A DNA stretch of 50,770 bases from assembly GCA_041661865.1 (NCBI GenBank), contig JBAZTO010000029.1:1-50770 (forward strand). The letters are read 5' to 3'. Source of the DNA: JBAZTO01 sp041661865. Lineage in GTDB: Bacteria > Planctomycetota > Phycisphaerae > SM23-33. The notes below the pieces were generated by a model. The model did no database searches. It saw only the letters and a list, made by a program, of their open reading frames with translations, and was not told where the DNA came from. Below, in pieces: positions 41,584 to 49,981 of this stretch (position 1 is its first letter; each line of letters opens with the position of its first letter). The position numbers were made by a program, and so were the translations under genes.

Positions 41584-43806
41584 TCACATCAATTCGAGTC
41601 TCGCCAGGCGCAGGACCAGCGTTTTGCGGCCGAACTGCTGGAAGTCTATCACGACGCGCGTCTCGGGCCAGCGGTTAGTCAGCCTGACGACCTTGCCGCC
41701 GCCGAAAGTCGGGTGCCGCACCATGCAGCCTTCGCGCAGGTGCTCGAACTCCGGCGGCACGGGCGCCTCTTCCATCGCCTCGATGGCGGCCCGGTCTTCG
41801 GCGTCGGCATAGAAACCGCCGGCGCTGAACCTGCCGCGTGGCCGAGCGGGCCGCTCCACCGGCGGCGTGGTGGCGTCCTCGACGGTCACCATTTCCGTGC
41901 CGATCTCCTCCAGGAACGGCGAGGGCGTCTGCGAGGTGCTCTGGCCGCGAAGCATCCGCCGCCGCACGGCCGTCAGCGTCAGTTCGTCCTGTGCGCGCGT
42001 CATGCCCACGAAGGCCAGGCGACGCTCCTCCTCCAGTTCCCTGGGCGGAATGGCCCGCCACGTGGGCATGCGGTTGTTCCCGTTGGCCCGCTGGAACGGG
42101 AGCAACCCGTCCTCGCAGCCGATGATGAACACGCGGGGAAACTCCAGCCCCTTGGCTGCGTGCAGGGTCATCAGCGTCACCGCCCCGCCGCCGCCTTCAA
42201 AGTGGTCGCTGTCGCTGACCAGGCTGACCTGGTGGAGGTAGTCGGCCAGCGTGCCGCCTTCGCCGGTGGCGTCAAACTCGCTGGCGGCGCTGATCAACTC
42301 GTCGATGTTGGCCTTGGCCTGGAGGTCCTCCTCGTCGCCGGCCTTGAGCATCGCCTCCATGCCGCTGACGCGGAGCACGTCCTCGATGATGGCCCGCACC
42401 GGCCGATCCAGGCCCTTCGCCAGGCCCGTCATCATCTGGGCAAACGCGGCCACCTTCCGCCCCGTCGCCGCGGACAGGCCCGACGGGGCCGTCTGCCCGC
42501 AGGCCTCCAGCAGCGAGATGCCCGACCCGGCAGCGAAGGCGAGCATCTTGTCGATGGTCGTCTCGCCGATGCCGCGCGGCGGAGTGTTGATGATCCGCCG
42601 GGTTGAGAGGTCGTCGGAGGGGTTGACCAGGGCCTTGAGGTAGGCCAGCACGTCCTTGATTTCCTTGCGGTTGTAGAACTCCACGCCGCGCGCGATGCGG
42701 TAGGGAATGCCCGATCGCAGCAGGGCCTCCTCCACCACGCGCGACAGGGCGTTGACGCGGTAGAAGACGGCCACGTCGCTGTAGTCCTTGCCGCGGCTGT
42801 GCCAGGTGGAAATCGCACGGGCAACGTAGGCGGCCTCGGCGTGCTCGTCGTCGAGGGATGTCACGCGGATGTCCTCGCCGCCCTCGCGCCGCGTCCAGAG
42901 CGACTTGTCCTTGCGCTGGGTGTTGTGCGAGATCAGCCGCGAAGCCCCGGCCAGGATCGCCTTGGTCGAGCGGTAGTTCTCCTCCAGGCGGATGACGGTG
43001 GCGTTGGGATAGTCGGCCTCGAACTCCAGGATGTTGTTGATGTCGGCCCCTCGCCAGGCGTAGATCGACTGGTCGGGGTCGCCGGTGACGCAGATGTTCT
43101 CGTGCTCCAGGGCGATGCCGTGGGCCAGGAGGTACTGCGCGTGGTTGGTGTCCTGGTACTCATCGACCAGGATGTAGCGGTAGCGCTGGCCCAGCAGGCG
43201 GCGCATTTCCGGGCGGTCGCGGAGCAGGCAGGCCATCCGCACCAGCAGGTCGTCGAAGTCCAGGGCGTTGTTGGCCGCCAGCGACTGCTGGTAGCGGTTG
43301 TAGATCTCCGCCACCCGCCGGTGATAGGGATCCTCAGCCTTCTGCGCGTAATCCCGCGGCGTCTGAAGCTCGTTCTTGATCCGGGAGATGCTCGAGAGCA
43401 CGGCCGCCGGCGAGAGGCTGGAGTTCTTGAGGTCCAGTTTCTCGATGGCGGCCTTGACCAGGCGCGCCTGGTCGCCGCTGTCGTAGATGCTGAAGTTGGT
43501 CTGGAGCCCGGCCTCGGCGGCAAACTCCCGCAGAAGCCGGGCGCAGAGGGCGTGGAAGGTGGCGACGGTCGCGCCGCGCGGGCAGCCCAGGGCCTCGACG
43601 CGCTGGCGCATCTCCCCGGCGGCCTTGTTGGTGAAGGTGATGGCCAGGATCTGCCACGGCGCCACGCCGCGGGAGATCAGGTAGGCCACGCGGCGGGTGA
43701 TGACGCGGGTCTTGCCCGAGCCGGCCCCGGCCAGCACCAGCAGCGGCCCGTCCACGTGACAGACGGCCTGTCGCTGAGGTTCGTTGAGATCTTTCAGCAA
43801 GTCCAC
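41584..43806 (-). CDS. pcrA: UvrD/PcrA-type superfamily 1 DNA helicase
   Basis: A 740-residue 3'-5' helicase for DNA repair and for removal of recombinase filaments. Motif order is complete: Q motif LNEPQRQAV (7-15), motif I AGAGSGKT (26-33), Ia AITFTNKAAGEMR, motif II DEYQDTN, motif III GDPDQSIYAWRGA, motif IV VIRLEENYRS, motif V LMTLHAAKGLEFPRVFIIG, and motif VI RLAFVGMTRAQDEL. The C-terminus (CMVRHPTFGGGKVV) is the Tudor-like polymerase-interaction domain of PcrA. The start is GTG at 43806 (VDLLKDL), with GGAG 7 bases upstream; the longer frame adds unlike residues. It is monocistronic and diverges from the HTH regulator. Confidence 0.95.
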   Translation of the reverse strand: MDLLKDLNEPQRQAVCHVDGPLLVLAGAGSGKTRVITRRVAYLISRGVAPWQILAITFTNKAAGEMRQRVEALGCPRGATVATFHALCARLLREFAAEAGLQTNFSIYDSGDQARLVKAAIEKLDLKNSSLSPAAVLSSISRIKNELQTPRDYAQKAEDPYHRRVAEIYNRYQQSLAANNALDFDDLLVRMACLLRDRPEMRRLLGQRYRYILVDEYQDTNHAQYLLAHGIALEHENICVTGDPDQSIYAWRGADINNILEFEADYPNATVIRLEENYRSTKAILAGASRLISHNTQRKDKSLWTRREGGEDIRVTSLDDEHAEAAYVARAISTWHSRGKDYSDVAVFYRVNALSRVVEEALLRSGIPYRIARGVEFYNRKEIKDVLAYLKALVNPSDDLSTRRIINTPPRGIGETTIDKMLAFAAGSGISLLEACGQTAPSGLSAATGRKVAAFAQMMTGLAKGLDRPVRAIIEDVLRVSGMEAMLKAGDEEDLQAKANIDELISAASEFDATGEGGTLADYLHQVSLVSDSDHFEGGGGAVTLMTLHAAKGLEFPRVFIIGCEDGLLPFQRANGNNRMPTWRAIPPRELEEERRLAFVGMTRAQDELTLTAVRRRMLRGQSTSQTPSPFLEEIGTEMVTVEDATTPPVERPARPRGRFSAGGFYADAEDRAAIEAMEEAPVPPEFEHLREGCMVRHPTFGGGKVVRLTNRWPETRVVIDFQQFGRKTLVLRLARLELM

Positions 43807-43984
43807 GTTCAAGCTCCGCCTCTGGTAAAGCGCCCCACTATACCGCCGCGCGGCGGCCAGGCAAACCAACTCTCGCCGTGGGACGATTGAATGGGGCCCT
43901 TACTAAAGATTCGCCCCCAGCGGTCGATGAACATTGCGGACGGGCGCCGCCGTGACAAGGGCCCCTACGCCAGAACGCCAAGAC

Positions 43985-44545
43985 ATGCAAATCTCACATC
44001 GAAAAGCAGTGTATACGACCGGCGAAGTGGCCCGCATCTGTCACGTCGCGCCCAGGACCGTCAGCAAGTGGGTGGACACGGGGCAACTCCGCGGCTACCG
44101 CATCCCCGGCAGCCGGGACCGGCGTATTCCCGTCGAGCACCTCCAGGCCTTCATGCGGGCCTACGGCATTCCGCAGGATGATCTGGAAAGCGGGCCGTGC
44201 CGCGTGCTGATCGTCGAGCCGGGAGTAAGCCTGGACCTGGTCGAGGGCCTCGTCGCCGGGGACCGGTTTGAGGTCCGCACGGCGGAAAATGAGTTCGAGG
44301 CGGGCGTCGCGGCGGAGCAGTTCCGCCCGCACGTCATCGTGCTGGGCCTGGGCCCCCGCATAGAAGACGCCATCGCCACCTGCGCCAACATCAAGCAGAA
44401 CCCCGCCCTTTCGGCCACGCGGGTGGTGGCCGCCGGATACGGCCTGGGCGACGAGCAGCGAGAGCACCTCCGGCGGATGGGGTTCGACCAGTGCCTGGCC
44501 AAGCCCTACTCGGCGCAGCAACTGGCCGAGGCCATCGGCGAGTGA
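43985..44545 (+). CDS. HTH (MerR/excisionase-type) fused to a pseudo-receiver domain
   Basis: A 186-residue regulator. Residues 8-60 form a winged-helix DNA-binding domain of the MerR/excisionase kind (YTTGEVARICHVAPRTVSKW, GQLRGYRIPGSRDRRIP). Residues 72-184 have the fold pattern of a response-regulator receiver (VLIVEP..., PHVIVLGLGPR, AKPYSAQQL), but the acidic pocket is lost: the usual DD pair is EP and the phospho-acceptor Asp is Gly121, while Lys173 of the KPY motif remains. It therefore cannot be phosphorylated in the normal way and may respond to a ligand or protein. MQISHRK at 43985 is chosen as start. It is alone, divergent from pcrA. Targets unknown. Confidence 0.85.
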   Translation: MQISHRKAVYTTGEVARICHVAPRTVSKWVDTGQLRGYRIPGSRDRRIPVEHLQAFMRAYGIPQDDLESGPCRVLIVEPGVSLDLVEGLVAGDRFEVRTAENEFEAGVAAEQFRPHVIVLGLGPRIEDAIATCANIKQNPALSATRVVAAGYGLGDEQREHLRRMGFDQCLAKPYSAQQLAEAIGE

Positions 44546-44548
44546 AAC

Positions 44549-44760
44549 AATAATCGGGCCGCCTGGGAGGGTGGCGGAACCTTGCGTTCCAACACGCGGG
44601 CGGCCCATTCAATGACATACCCTTGCGTGCAGCGGACAACAGTCTGGCTGACGGGTGCGCGGCGATCTCCAGATTGCACGCCGCGAAATCTCGCCGGCTG
44701 ACCTGTGCGAGGGCTTGGAGATTCGGGCGACCCGGTCCGGGCCGCCCGAACTCGTTTTAT
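44549..44760. other. Structured gene-free stretch after the HTH gene
   Basis: GGGCCGCC (44556-44563) pairs with GGCGGCCC (44599-44606) around GGAAC-CTTGC-GTTCC. Further on, CGGGCG-CCCGG/CCGGG-CGCCCG (about 44723-44748) makes another strong hairpin followed by TTTTA. One of them may terminate the HTH transcript. A plus-strand frame at 44655-44891 is not called, because it ends inside a repeat and has no domain. Confidence 0.45.
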
Positions 44761-44794
44761 GCCGGGAGCGCGGCAGGCAAGTTCATCTCGTTGA

Positions 44795-44892
44795 CTTAGA
44801 ACCTATCTCAGTAGGTGTGTGGCACAGGCTTTCCAGCCTGTGCATGGCACAGCTTGGAAAAGCTGTGCCACCTATTGGGATAGGCTCTTAAG
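44795..44892. repeat. Nested palindrome, outer arms as at 5241 but different core
   Basis: Outer arms CTTAGAACCTATCTCA (44795-44810) and the complement of CTTAAGAGCCTATCCCA (44876-44892) match the arms of the 5241-5313 element. The core is different: CACAGGCTTTCCAGCCTGTG and CACAGCTTGGAAAAGCTGTG hairpins in succession. Confidence 0.75.
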
Positions 44893-44920
44893 GGGTATCC
44901 GTAAGACCTTAACTGGGATG

Positions 44921-45083
44921 GATATAGATGAACGCAGATGGATACAAGAATCTACAGACATCATGCCCCATCGTTGTTTCTCTGATGCACATCTGTGTTT
45001 ATCTGTGTTCATCCCCGCTGAATTCTATATAGGACCAAGAAATCGCATCGTGGTCGCAGACGCCGCGACCACCGACCCGGCCC
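44921..45083. repeat. ATGAACGCAGATG/CATCTGTGTT inverted unit and GTGGTCGC repeat
   Basis: GATGAACGCAGATGG (from 44928) and the inverse-type ATCTGTGTTCATCCCCGCTG (from about 45001) relate to the unit at 31526-31562. GTGGTCGCAGACGCCGCGAC (45050-45069) is the same hairpin that ends both copies of the GTPase 3' repeat. Confidence 0.6.
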
Positions 45084-45086
45084 GCA

Positions 45087-45845
45087 CTACCGAACCCCGA
45101 TGACCGCGACGAATCTGCCGGCGGCGTCTTTTTCCATCCGGTGACTGGGGAACAGGTCGTTGCGGCAGATGGTGCAGACGTCGGCGGTGTGAATGTTGCT
45201 TGGCGAAAGCCCCGACCGCTCCAGTTCGTCCACGTTGGCCGCCCAGAGGTCAAAATACATCTTGCCGGCGCGGGTCTGGAAGAATTGCTCCGCCCGCAGG
45301 CCCAGGGACTCGGTGGCTTTCTGGAGCACGTCCGGCCCGACCTCGTAGCAGCAAGGCCCAGCCGAGGGACAGATGCAGGCGACGATGTCCTTGGGATCGG
45401 TGCCAAAGCGGCTGGCCATCTTGATGACGGTTTCGGTGGCGATCCGGGCCACGGTTCCCCGCCACGATGCATGGGCCACGCCGATGGCCCCGCTGATGGG
45501 GTCGGCCACCAGGATCAGCGGGCAGTCGGCGCTGAAACCCATCACGCCCAGGTCAGGCTCGGCGCTGACGAGTCCGTCGCCCGGCCCGGCCAAGCCCCGG
45601 CCTTGGGGCACGCAGATTTCCTTGCCGTGAACCTGCTTGCAGAAGGCCACGCCGCGCAGGGCCAGTGCGTCGGCCACCACGCAAGCCGCCTTGCCCGGTT
45701 CCTTCGCCGCGACCATGACGTCCGGCCCCTTGCGGGTCGTCACCGCGTGGACCACTCCGTCAATGCCGTCCAGGGCCCGAAACCGCCCCACGACCCAGCC
45801 GTTGGGCAACGTCTCGAAGTAGAACGTCTTGTTGTCATGGGACAT
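45087..45845 (-). CDS. YfiH-type multicopper/polyphenol-oxidase-family protein
   Basis: A 252-residue member of the Cu-oxidase_4/YfiH (PgeF) family. Related proteins have been assigned purine nucleoside phosphorylase or adenosine deaminase activity and peptidoglycan-editing roles, so the annotation as laccase is uncertain. Conserved metal-site motifs are visible: FCKQVHGKEI, GFSADCPLILVAD, IGVAHASWRGTVARI with the His ligand, and ACICPSAGPCCYEVG with Cys. Length and motif spacing are normal. The ATG at 45845 overlaps the end of the dehydrogenase gene by 11 bp, so the two are cotranscribed. It is the last gene of a four-gene minus-strand operon that starts with murI, which fits a link to the cell wall. 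Confidence 0.85.
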   Translation of the reverse strand: MSHDNKTFYFETLPNGWVVGRFRALDGIDGVVHAVTTRKGPDVMVAAKEPGKAACVVADALALRGVAFCKQVHGKEICVPQGRGLAGPGDGLVSAEPDLGVMGFSADCPLILVADPISGAIGVAHASWRGTVARIATETVIKMASRFGTDPKDIVACICPSAGPCCYEVGPDVLQKATESLGLRAEQFFQTRAGKMYFDLWAANVDELERSGLSPSNIHTADVCTICRNDLFPSHRMEKDAAGRFVAVIGVR

Positions 45846-46806
45846 GAATGAGAACCTTTATGCTCTGGCCGTTGCCTGCCTCGCTCAACGCCTCCGCGGC
45901 CTGGGCCAGCGGATAAACCTTGCTGACCAGGGCTGAGACGTCCACCTTGCCCGAGGCCAGCGCCTTGATGGCCGCCGGGAAGGGCCCGCATCGCGAGCCG
46001 ATAACGCTGATCTCGTTGATCACCAGCGGAGCCAGGTTCATCCCCGACTCCGCCGCCACCGTGCTCTTGAGAACGATTGTACCACGAGGCCGAACCGTCT
46101 TCATGGCCAGGGCGAAACCGTCGGCGCTGCCGGTGGCGTCCACCACGACATCGGCCTTGGCCGTCGGGACGAAATCGCCCACCAGTACGGTCGCAACGCC
46201 CTGCTTTTCGGCGGCCTCCAGTTTGGTCGCGTGCCTGCCCACCATCAGCAGGTGGCCCAGCAGGGGCTTGAGCGCCCGCACCACCAACTGCGCCAACCGC
46301 CCATCGCCCAGGACCACGACGTTCGATGCGACATCGATCTTGACCTGCCGCGCGATCTGGCAGGCCGCCGCCAGCGGCTCGACCATCACGGCTTGCTCGT
46401 CGCTGACGGAGGCGGGCACCTCGTGGAGGTTGTGCACCGGGACGGCCAGGTATTCGGCGAAGGCGCCGTCATGCCCGTCGATTCCCAGGACGGTGCGGTT
46501 GCGGCAGTGATTGGACAGGCCGCGCCGGCACATGTCGCACCGCCCGCACACACAGTTGATGTCGGCCACCACCCGCTTGCCTCGCCACTCGCGCGGGCCC
46601 TCAGCCACCACGCCGACGAACTCGTGCCCCATCACGCCGGAAAACCCCATGTAGCCCTTGAGCACTTCCAGGTCGGTGCTGCACACCCCGGCCATGCGGA
46701 CCGCCACCAGGGCCTCGCCCCGGCCGAAGGTCGGGCGCGGATAATCCCGCCTCAGCCGCACCTTGCCGTCGAAGACAAGGGCCATCATGGTTTGGGACTT
46801 GCTCAT
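45835..46806 (-). CDS. Zinc-dependent medium-chain dehydrogenase
   Basis: A 323-residue alcohol/sorbitol dehydrogenase-like protein using NAD(P). The catalytic zinc site is GVCSTDLEVLKGY (Cys) with GVMGHEFVGVV (His-Glu). The structural zinc loop is INCVCGRCDMCRRGLSNHC with four cysteines. The Rossmann site is VVVLGDGRLAQLVVRAL (GDGRLA in place of GxGxxG). The C-terminus retains the VSKVYPLAQAAEAL motif. Substrate not deducible. The start at 46806 (MSKSQTM) has GGGGGAG upstream. It lies 13 bp after the HEAT lipoprotein gene and overlaps the YfiH gene. Confidence 0.88.
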   Translation of the reverse strand: MSKSQTMMALVFDGKVRLRRDYPRPTFGRGEALVAVRMAGVCSTDLEVLKGYMGFSGVMGHEFVGVVAEGPREWRGKRVVADINCVCGRCDMCRRGLSNHCRNRTVLGIDGHDGAFAEYLAVPVHNLHEVPASVSDEQAVMVEPLAAACQIARQVKIDVASNVVVLGDGRLAQLVVRALKPLLGHLLMVGRHATKLEAAEKQGVATVLVGDFVPTAKADVVVDATGSADGFALAMKTVRPRGTIVLKSTVAAESGMNLAPLVINEISVIGSRCGPFPAAIKALASGKVDVSALVSKVYPLAQAAEALSEAGNGQSIKVLIHVP

Positions 46807-46819
46807 GGGCTCCCCCGCG

Positions 46820-47512
46820 TTATTTAGACCACTGCCACCAGGGCCGCGTGGAGGCCTTCGGTGACGATTCGTTTTCCAGCGCCTTTTCCCAGTCCCGGGC
46901 ATTGAAACCTACGTCGCGCCCGGATGACAGTTCCACCAGCGTGGCATGGGCCTGGTGGCGAACGGCGAAGTCGTCGTCGGCTAGGCACATCAGCAGCGTC
47001 TTGCCGACCTCGTTGCTGCCGTAGTGTCGCAGGGCCCGCGCGCAACTGGCGCGAACGTCGGCCGACTCATCTTCCGTCGCGTGCTTTTGCAGCGGGCCTA
47101 TCGCCGCCTTTCCCGGCAGATCGTCCAGGGCCTGCGCCACGTCCCAACGCACCTGGGGCGAGGCATCCTCCAGCGCCGCGGCCAGATTGCCCACATACTT
47201 GGCGTCGTGGGTCTGCCCCAGCGCGCCGGCCGCCGCGGAACGCACCAGGGCGTCATTATCCTTCCGCAGCGACGCCGCATAGTAGGCGGTGTAAGGTTCC
47301 TTCAGGCCCCAGCTCTTTCCCGACCATTCCACGATGGAAGCTCGCCGCTTGTCAGGGTCGTTGGGATCGGCCTCGGCGGCCGGGCGGGAAGTGGAGGCGG
47401 ACGTGACCAACTGCTGGAGCGTGCCATCGCACCCGAAGGCGCCGGCCAGCACTATCAGCACCATCAGCCCGATCGCCAGAAACACCGCGTGCCGTCTTGC
47501 CATATCGTTCAT
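46820..47512 (-). CDS. HEAT-repeat lipoprotein
   Basis: A 230-residue exported protein. Hydrophobic signal AVFLAIGLMVLIVLAGAFGC with probable lipid-modified Cys28, then a Ser/Thr/Pro-rich spacer. From about 85 come HEAT-like helical repeats: VRSAAAGALGQTHD, VRWDVAQALDDLP, VRASCARALRHYG and VRHQAHATLVELS. These form a curved protein-binding surface. The ATG overlaps the TGA of murI (ATGA), so translation is coupled. No partner is evident; the operon context (murI, YfiH) suggests an envelope role. Confidence 0.82.
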   Translation of the reverse strand: MNDMARRHAVFLAIGLMVLIVLAGAFGCDGTLQQLVTSASTSRPAAEADPNDPDKRRASIVEWSGKSWGLKEPYTAYYAASLRKDNDALVRSAAAGALGQTHDAKYVGNLAAALEDASPQVRWDVAQALDDLPGKAAIGPLQKHATEDESADVRASCARALRHYGSNEVGKTLLMCLADDDFAVRHQAHATLVELSSGRDVGFNARDWEKALENESSPKASTRPWWQWSK

Positions 47513-48363
47513 CGCCCCACCGCTGGAGGCCCTTTGAGTTCATCGGTCCCCACGCAGGTCACGTCGTCGATCTTCCGCCCGCCGAAGCGCTCGCTCAGGC
47601 GCGCGAATCGCCCGGGATTGTCGGTCGTAAAGCATCGCAGCAGCCCGCCGTCGGTGCGGCGATTCTCCGTCCCTGCCGCTCGCAGGCAGCGCTGCACTTC
47701 CTCGGCCACGCTGCGGCCCGATTCCACCAGCGGCACCTCCGGGCCCATCAGCTTGGCGATGGCCTCCCGCAGCAGCGGATAGTGCGTGCAGCCCAGGATC
47801 AGCGCCCCCGGCCGACGCCGCTGAAGCTGGCGAAGGTAATCGCCCAGCACGTGCAGCACGATGGGGTCGTCCTCGCTCCGGCCTTCCTCGACGATGGGCA
47901 CCAGCAGCGGGCAACTCTGCGCCACCACCTCGCGCGTCGGGTCGATGGCTGTGATGGCCCGCTGGTAGGCCCCCGACGTCACCGTCGCCTCGGTGGCGAT
48001 GACCCCCACCGGGCCGTCGGTCTTGCGCAAGGCCGCCGCGGCACTGGGACGGATCACATCCACCACGGGCACGGGGCAGGTCTCCTCCAGCACCTCGATG
48101 GCCGCCGCGGAGGCCGTGTTGCAGGCCACCACGATCATCTTGGGACTAAACCGCAGCAGGAAGGCCACGTCGTCGAGGGCGAACTGCCGCACCGTCTCCA
48201 GCGAGCGGATGCCGTAGGGCACGCGGGCGCTGTCGCCCAGGTAAACGATGTTCTCCCCCGGCATGGCCGCAGCCAGCTCGCGCACGACCGTCAGCCCGCC
48301 CAGGCCGGAATCAAACACGCCGATGGGCGCCTCGGGAGAACCATTTTTTTTCTGATCCGACAC
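47509..48363 (-). CDS. murI: Glutamate racemase
   Basis: MurI converts L- to D-glutamate for peptidoglycan, so this organism makes a peptide-crosslinked wall. The 284-residue protein has both catalytic cysteine motifs: VVACNTASAAAIEVL (Cys near 80) and LILGCTHYPLLREAI (Cys near 193). GVFDSGLGGLTVVREL at the N-terminus and YLGDSARVPYG complete the active site. The start at 48363 is the family's. First gene of the operon murI - HEAT lipoprotein - dehydrogenase - YfiH. Confidence 0.96.
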   Translation of the reverse strand: MSDQKKNGSPEAPIGVFDSGLGGLTVVRELAAAMPGENIVYLGDSARVPYGIRSLETVRQFALDDVAFLLRFSPKMIVVACNTASAAAIEVLEETCPVPVVDVIRPSAAAALRKTDGPVGVIATEATVTSGAYQRAITAIDPTREVVAQSCPLLVPIVEEGRSEDDPIVLHVLGDYLRQLQRRRPGALILGCTHYPLLREAIAKLMGPEVPLVESGRSVAEEVQRCLRAAGTENRRTDGGLLRCFTTDNPGRFARLSERFGGRKIDDVTCVGTDELKGPPAVGR

Positions 48364-48483
48364 GCCAAGAGGCTACCGCCGCCCTGGCCGCGAAGCAAGG
48401 ATCTGCGCCAGCCCGGGTGCATTTGGGTTTCCGGGAAACAATACGCCGAGGGAGGTTGTGCCACATGGACTTCATACGCGTTC

Positions 48484-48525
48484 TAAGGGACTCCAACAGA
48501 ACGTGCGTTTTGTCAGTTCCCCTAA
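48484..48525. repeat. Short hairpin, inverted core-less copy of the 50509-50607 element
   Basis: Left arm TAAGGGACTCCAACAGAAC (48484-48502), loop GTGC, right arm GTTTTGTCAGTTCCCCTAA (48507-48525). Each arm matches the opposite arm of 50509-50607 at 17 of 19 positions, with the whole unit inverted. The 61-bp core of the other copy is absent. Confidence 0.8.
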
Positions 48526-48529
48526 TAGA

Positions 48530-48675
48530 GCGTTTTCAGAGTCGATGCGGTGGGAGAGGTCGGCTCAGGCCAGTTTCTTGTTGAACTCGATGCCCACTCC
48601 CATCATCCTCCCCAGCATCTGTGTGCGCACGATGTGACAGGAGTAGGAGACCGTCCGCGTGGCTGGGCCGTGGCG
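48530..48675 (-). pseudogene. Detached copy of the pilZ 3' end
   Basis: 146 bp matching 49982-50127 with three mismatches (all transitions) and no indels. It encodes the last 34 or so codons of PilZ (SYSCHIVRTQMLGRMMGVGI...) plus about 35 bp past the stop. It lies in the same orientation as the intact gene and downstream of it, 1452 bp away. The RxxxR c-di-GMP motif is not included, so it is not functional. It begins four bases after the hairpin at 48484-48525. Confidence 0.85.
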
Positions 48676-48765
48676 ATTGCCGCCGGGCGCCCCATTGACG
48701 CTTCCCGCCCGGCTGGGTAAGAGTGGGCCTTTGAATCCTGACAGGAAAGCTGGTGGCGGCGGCCA

Positions 48766-49170
48766 ATGGACTTCAGTGACTGGAAGCGGCGAGTCGGACT
48801 GCTCAAGAGGGAGACTTATGCCCTCTACCTGGCCGCTCGGGATCCCCGGGTGCCCTGGTACGCCAAATGGCTCATTGCCCTGGTAGTGGCTTACGCCCTC
48901 AGCCCCATCGACCTCATCCCGGACTTCGTTCCCCTGCTGGGCTACCTCGACGACTTGATCCTCATCCCCGCGGGCATCGCGTTGGCCATCAGACTCATCC
49001 CGCGCGACGTCCTCCAGCAGTGCCGTGAGAAGGCTGCCCAGGCCCAGGCGGCCCCTCGCAACTGGTACGCCGCGGGCGTCATCATCGTGGTCTGGCTCCT
49101 GGCCATCGGCCTGGCCATCAAGTTGCTCTGGCCGGCGCTGGCCGGGCTGGCTGCCGACGCATCGAAGTAA
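48766..49170 (+). CDS. DUF1232 (YkvA-like) membrane protein
   Basis: A 134-residue protein with the DUF1232 core: LAARDPRVPWYAKWLIALVV, AYALSPIDLIPDFVPLLGYL and DDLILIPAGIALAIRLIP. A second hydrophobic region (AAGVIIVVWLLAIGLAIKLL) follows at about 103-122, so at least two or three membrane passes. The family's function is unknown. It is on the opposite strand to vapBC and lies inside the block bounded by the two pilZ 3' copies, and is thus part of the cargo. No strong ribosome site is seen. Confidence 0.85.
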   Translation: MDFSDWKRRVGLLKRETYALYLAARDPRVPWYAKWLIALVVAYALSPIDLIPDFVPLLGYLDDLILIPAGIALAIRLIPRDVLQQCREKAAQAQAAPRNWYAAGVIIVVWLLAIGLAIKLLWPALAGLAADASK

Positions 49171-49250
49171 CCCACCATCTTAGGCATGAATCTGTAGGGC
49201 TCAAACAGCCGCGCCTGCCAGCAGGCGGAGGTGACGGCCCGACGCATCGG

Positions 49251-49673
49251 TCAGCGAATACTGCCGATCCACGCGACGTGCTTGGCCAAAGGCGTGTCAG
49301 CCAGCGCGTTCACCAACCGTTTGTCGGCGGTAAGCATCACGGACCCCGTCTTAACAGCCAAGGCCAGGTAGAGGCCATCGTAGACGCTGCGGTCCAGCCG
49401 CATGGCCAAGTCCAAGGCCTCGACGACCAGGGCGGCCGTGGGATGCTCCCTCACCGGCATCGCCAACACCTGGCCGGCCATCTCGGCGGCGTCTTCCTTC
49501 GAGATATCGCCGCGTCGCTGCCGCTTCCAGATCACGTTGGTGATCTCAGCCCAGATCAGATCGGGAGCCAACAACTCCTTCGCCTGGCGGACGCACTTCT
49601 CAGCGGCGTCAGAATGCTCTTCCTCAAAGAACAGCTTGACCACGACACTGGCGTCGATGACCGCTCGTTTCAT
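49251..49673 (-). CDS. vapC: VapC-type PIN-domain toxin
   Basis: A 140-residue PIN ribonuclease. The acidic metal site is visible: Asp7 in AVIDASVVVKLF, Glu in LIWAEITNVIWK, Asp in RSVYDGLYLALA and Asp in LTADKRLVNAL. VapC toxins cleave tRNA or rRNA when the antitoxin is degraded. The start at 49673 overlaps the TGA of the antitoxin gene (ATGA), the standard VapBC coupling. Confidence 0.9.
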   Translation of the reverse strand: MKRAVIDASVVVKLFFEEEHSDAAEKCVRQAKELLAPDLIWAEITNVIWKRQRRGDISKEDAAEMAGQVLAMPVREHPTAALVVEALDLAMRLDRSVYDGLYLALAVKTGSVMLTADKRLVNALADTPLAKHVAWIGSIR

Positions 49674-49897
49674 CGCTGGCGGTCCTCGCGGATAAGCTCG
49701 ACGCTGTCGCTGAACCGGCGTCCCAGCTTCTTGCGCCACTGGCGTCCGGCTTCGAGCGCTTCTTCCGTCGACATACCGGCGGCATTCTCGAGCAGTGTCT
49801 TGGCCTCGCTCTGGAGGGATCGGCCGTGTTGCTTGGCCCGGACCTTGAGCCGCTTGAGGGCCTCGGGCTTGAGCCCGCGAACAAGGATATCAGGCAT
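49670..49897 (-). CDS. vapB: VapB/FitA-type antitoxin
   Basis: A 75-residue protein. The N-terminal 40 residues are a ribbon-helix-helix DNA-binding domain (MPDILVRGLKPEALKRLKVR, then SLQSEAKTLLENA), followed by a C-terminal toxin-binding tail with RQWRKKLGRRF. It neutralises VapC and represses its own promoter. GGAGA precedes the ATG. Its likely operator is the palindrome at 49929-49945. Confidence 0.88.
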   Translation of the reverse strand: MPDILVRGLKPEALKRLKVRAKQHGRSLQSEAKTLLENAAGMSTEEALEAGRQWRKKLGRRFSDSVELIREDRQR

Positions 49898-49928
49898 TGC
49901 AGTGTCTCCGATAAAGAACTGTTATATC

Positions 49929-49945
49929 GCTATCGTAATGATAGC
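49929..49945. promoter_or_regulatory. Likely VapB operator
   Basis: A perfect palindrome GCTATC-GTAAT-GATAGC 31 bp upstream of the vapB start, next to a TATAAC -10-like hexamer on the minus strand. Placement fits autorepression by the ribbon-helix-helix antitoxin. Confidence 0.6.
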
Positions 49946-49981
49946 ATCCTGGCGGTTCGGGGACAAGGCCTTCTCTGGAGG

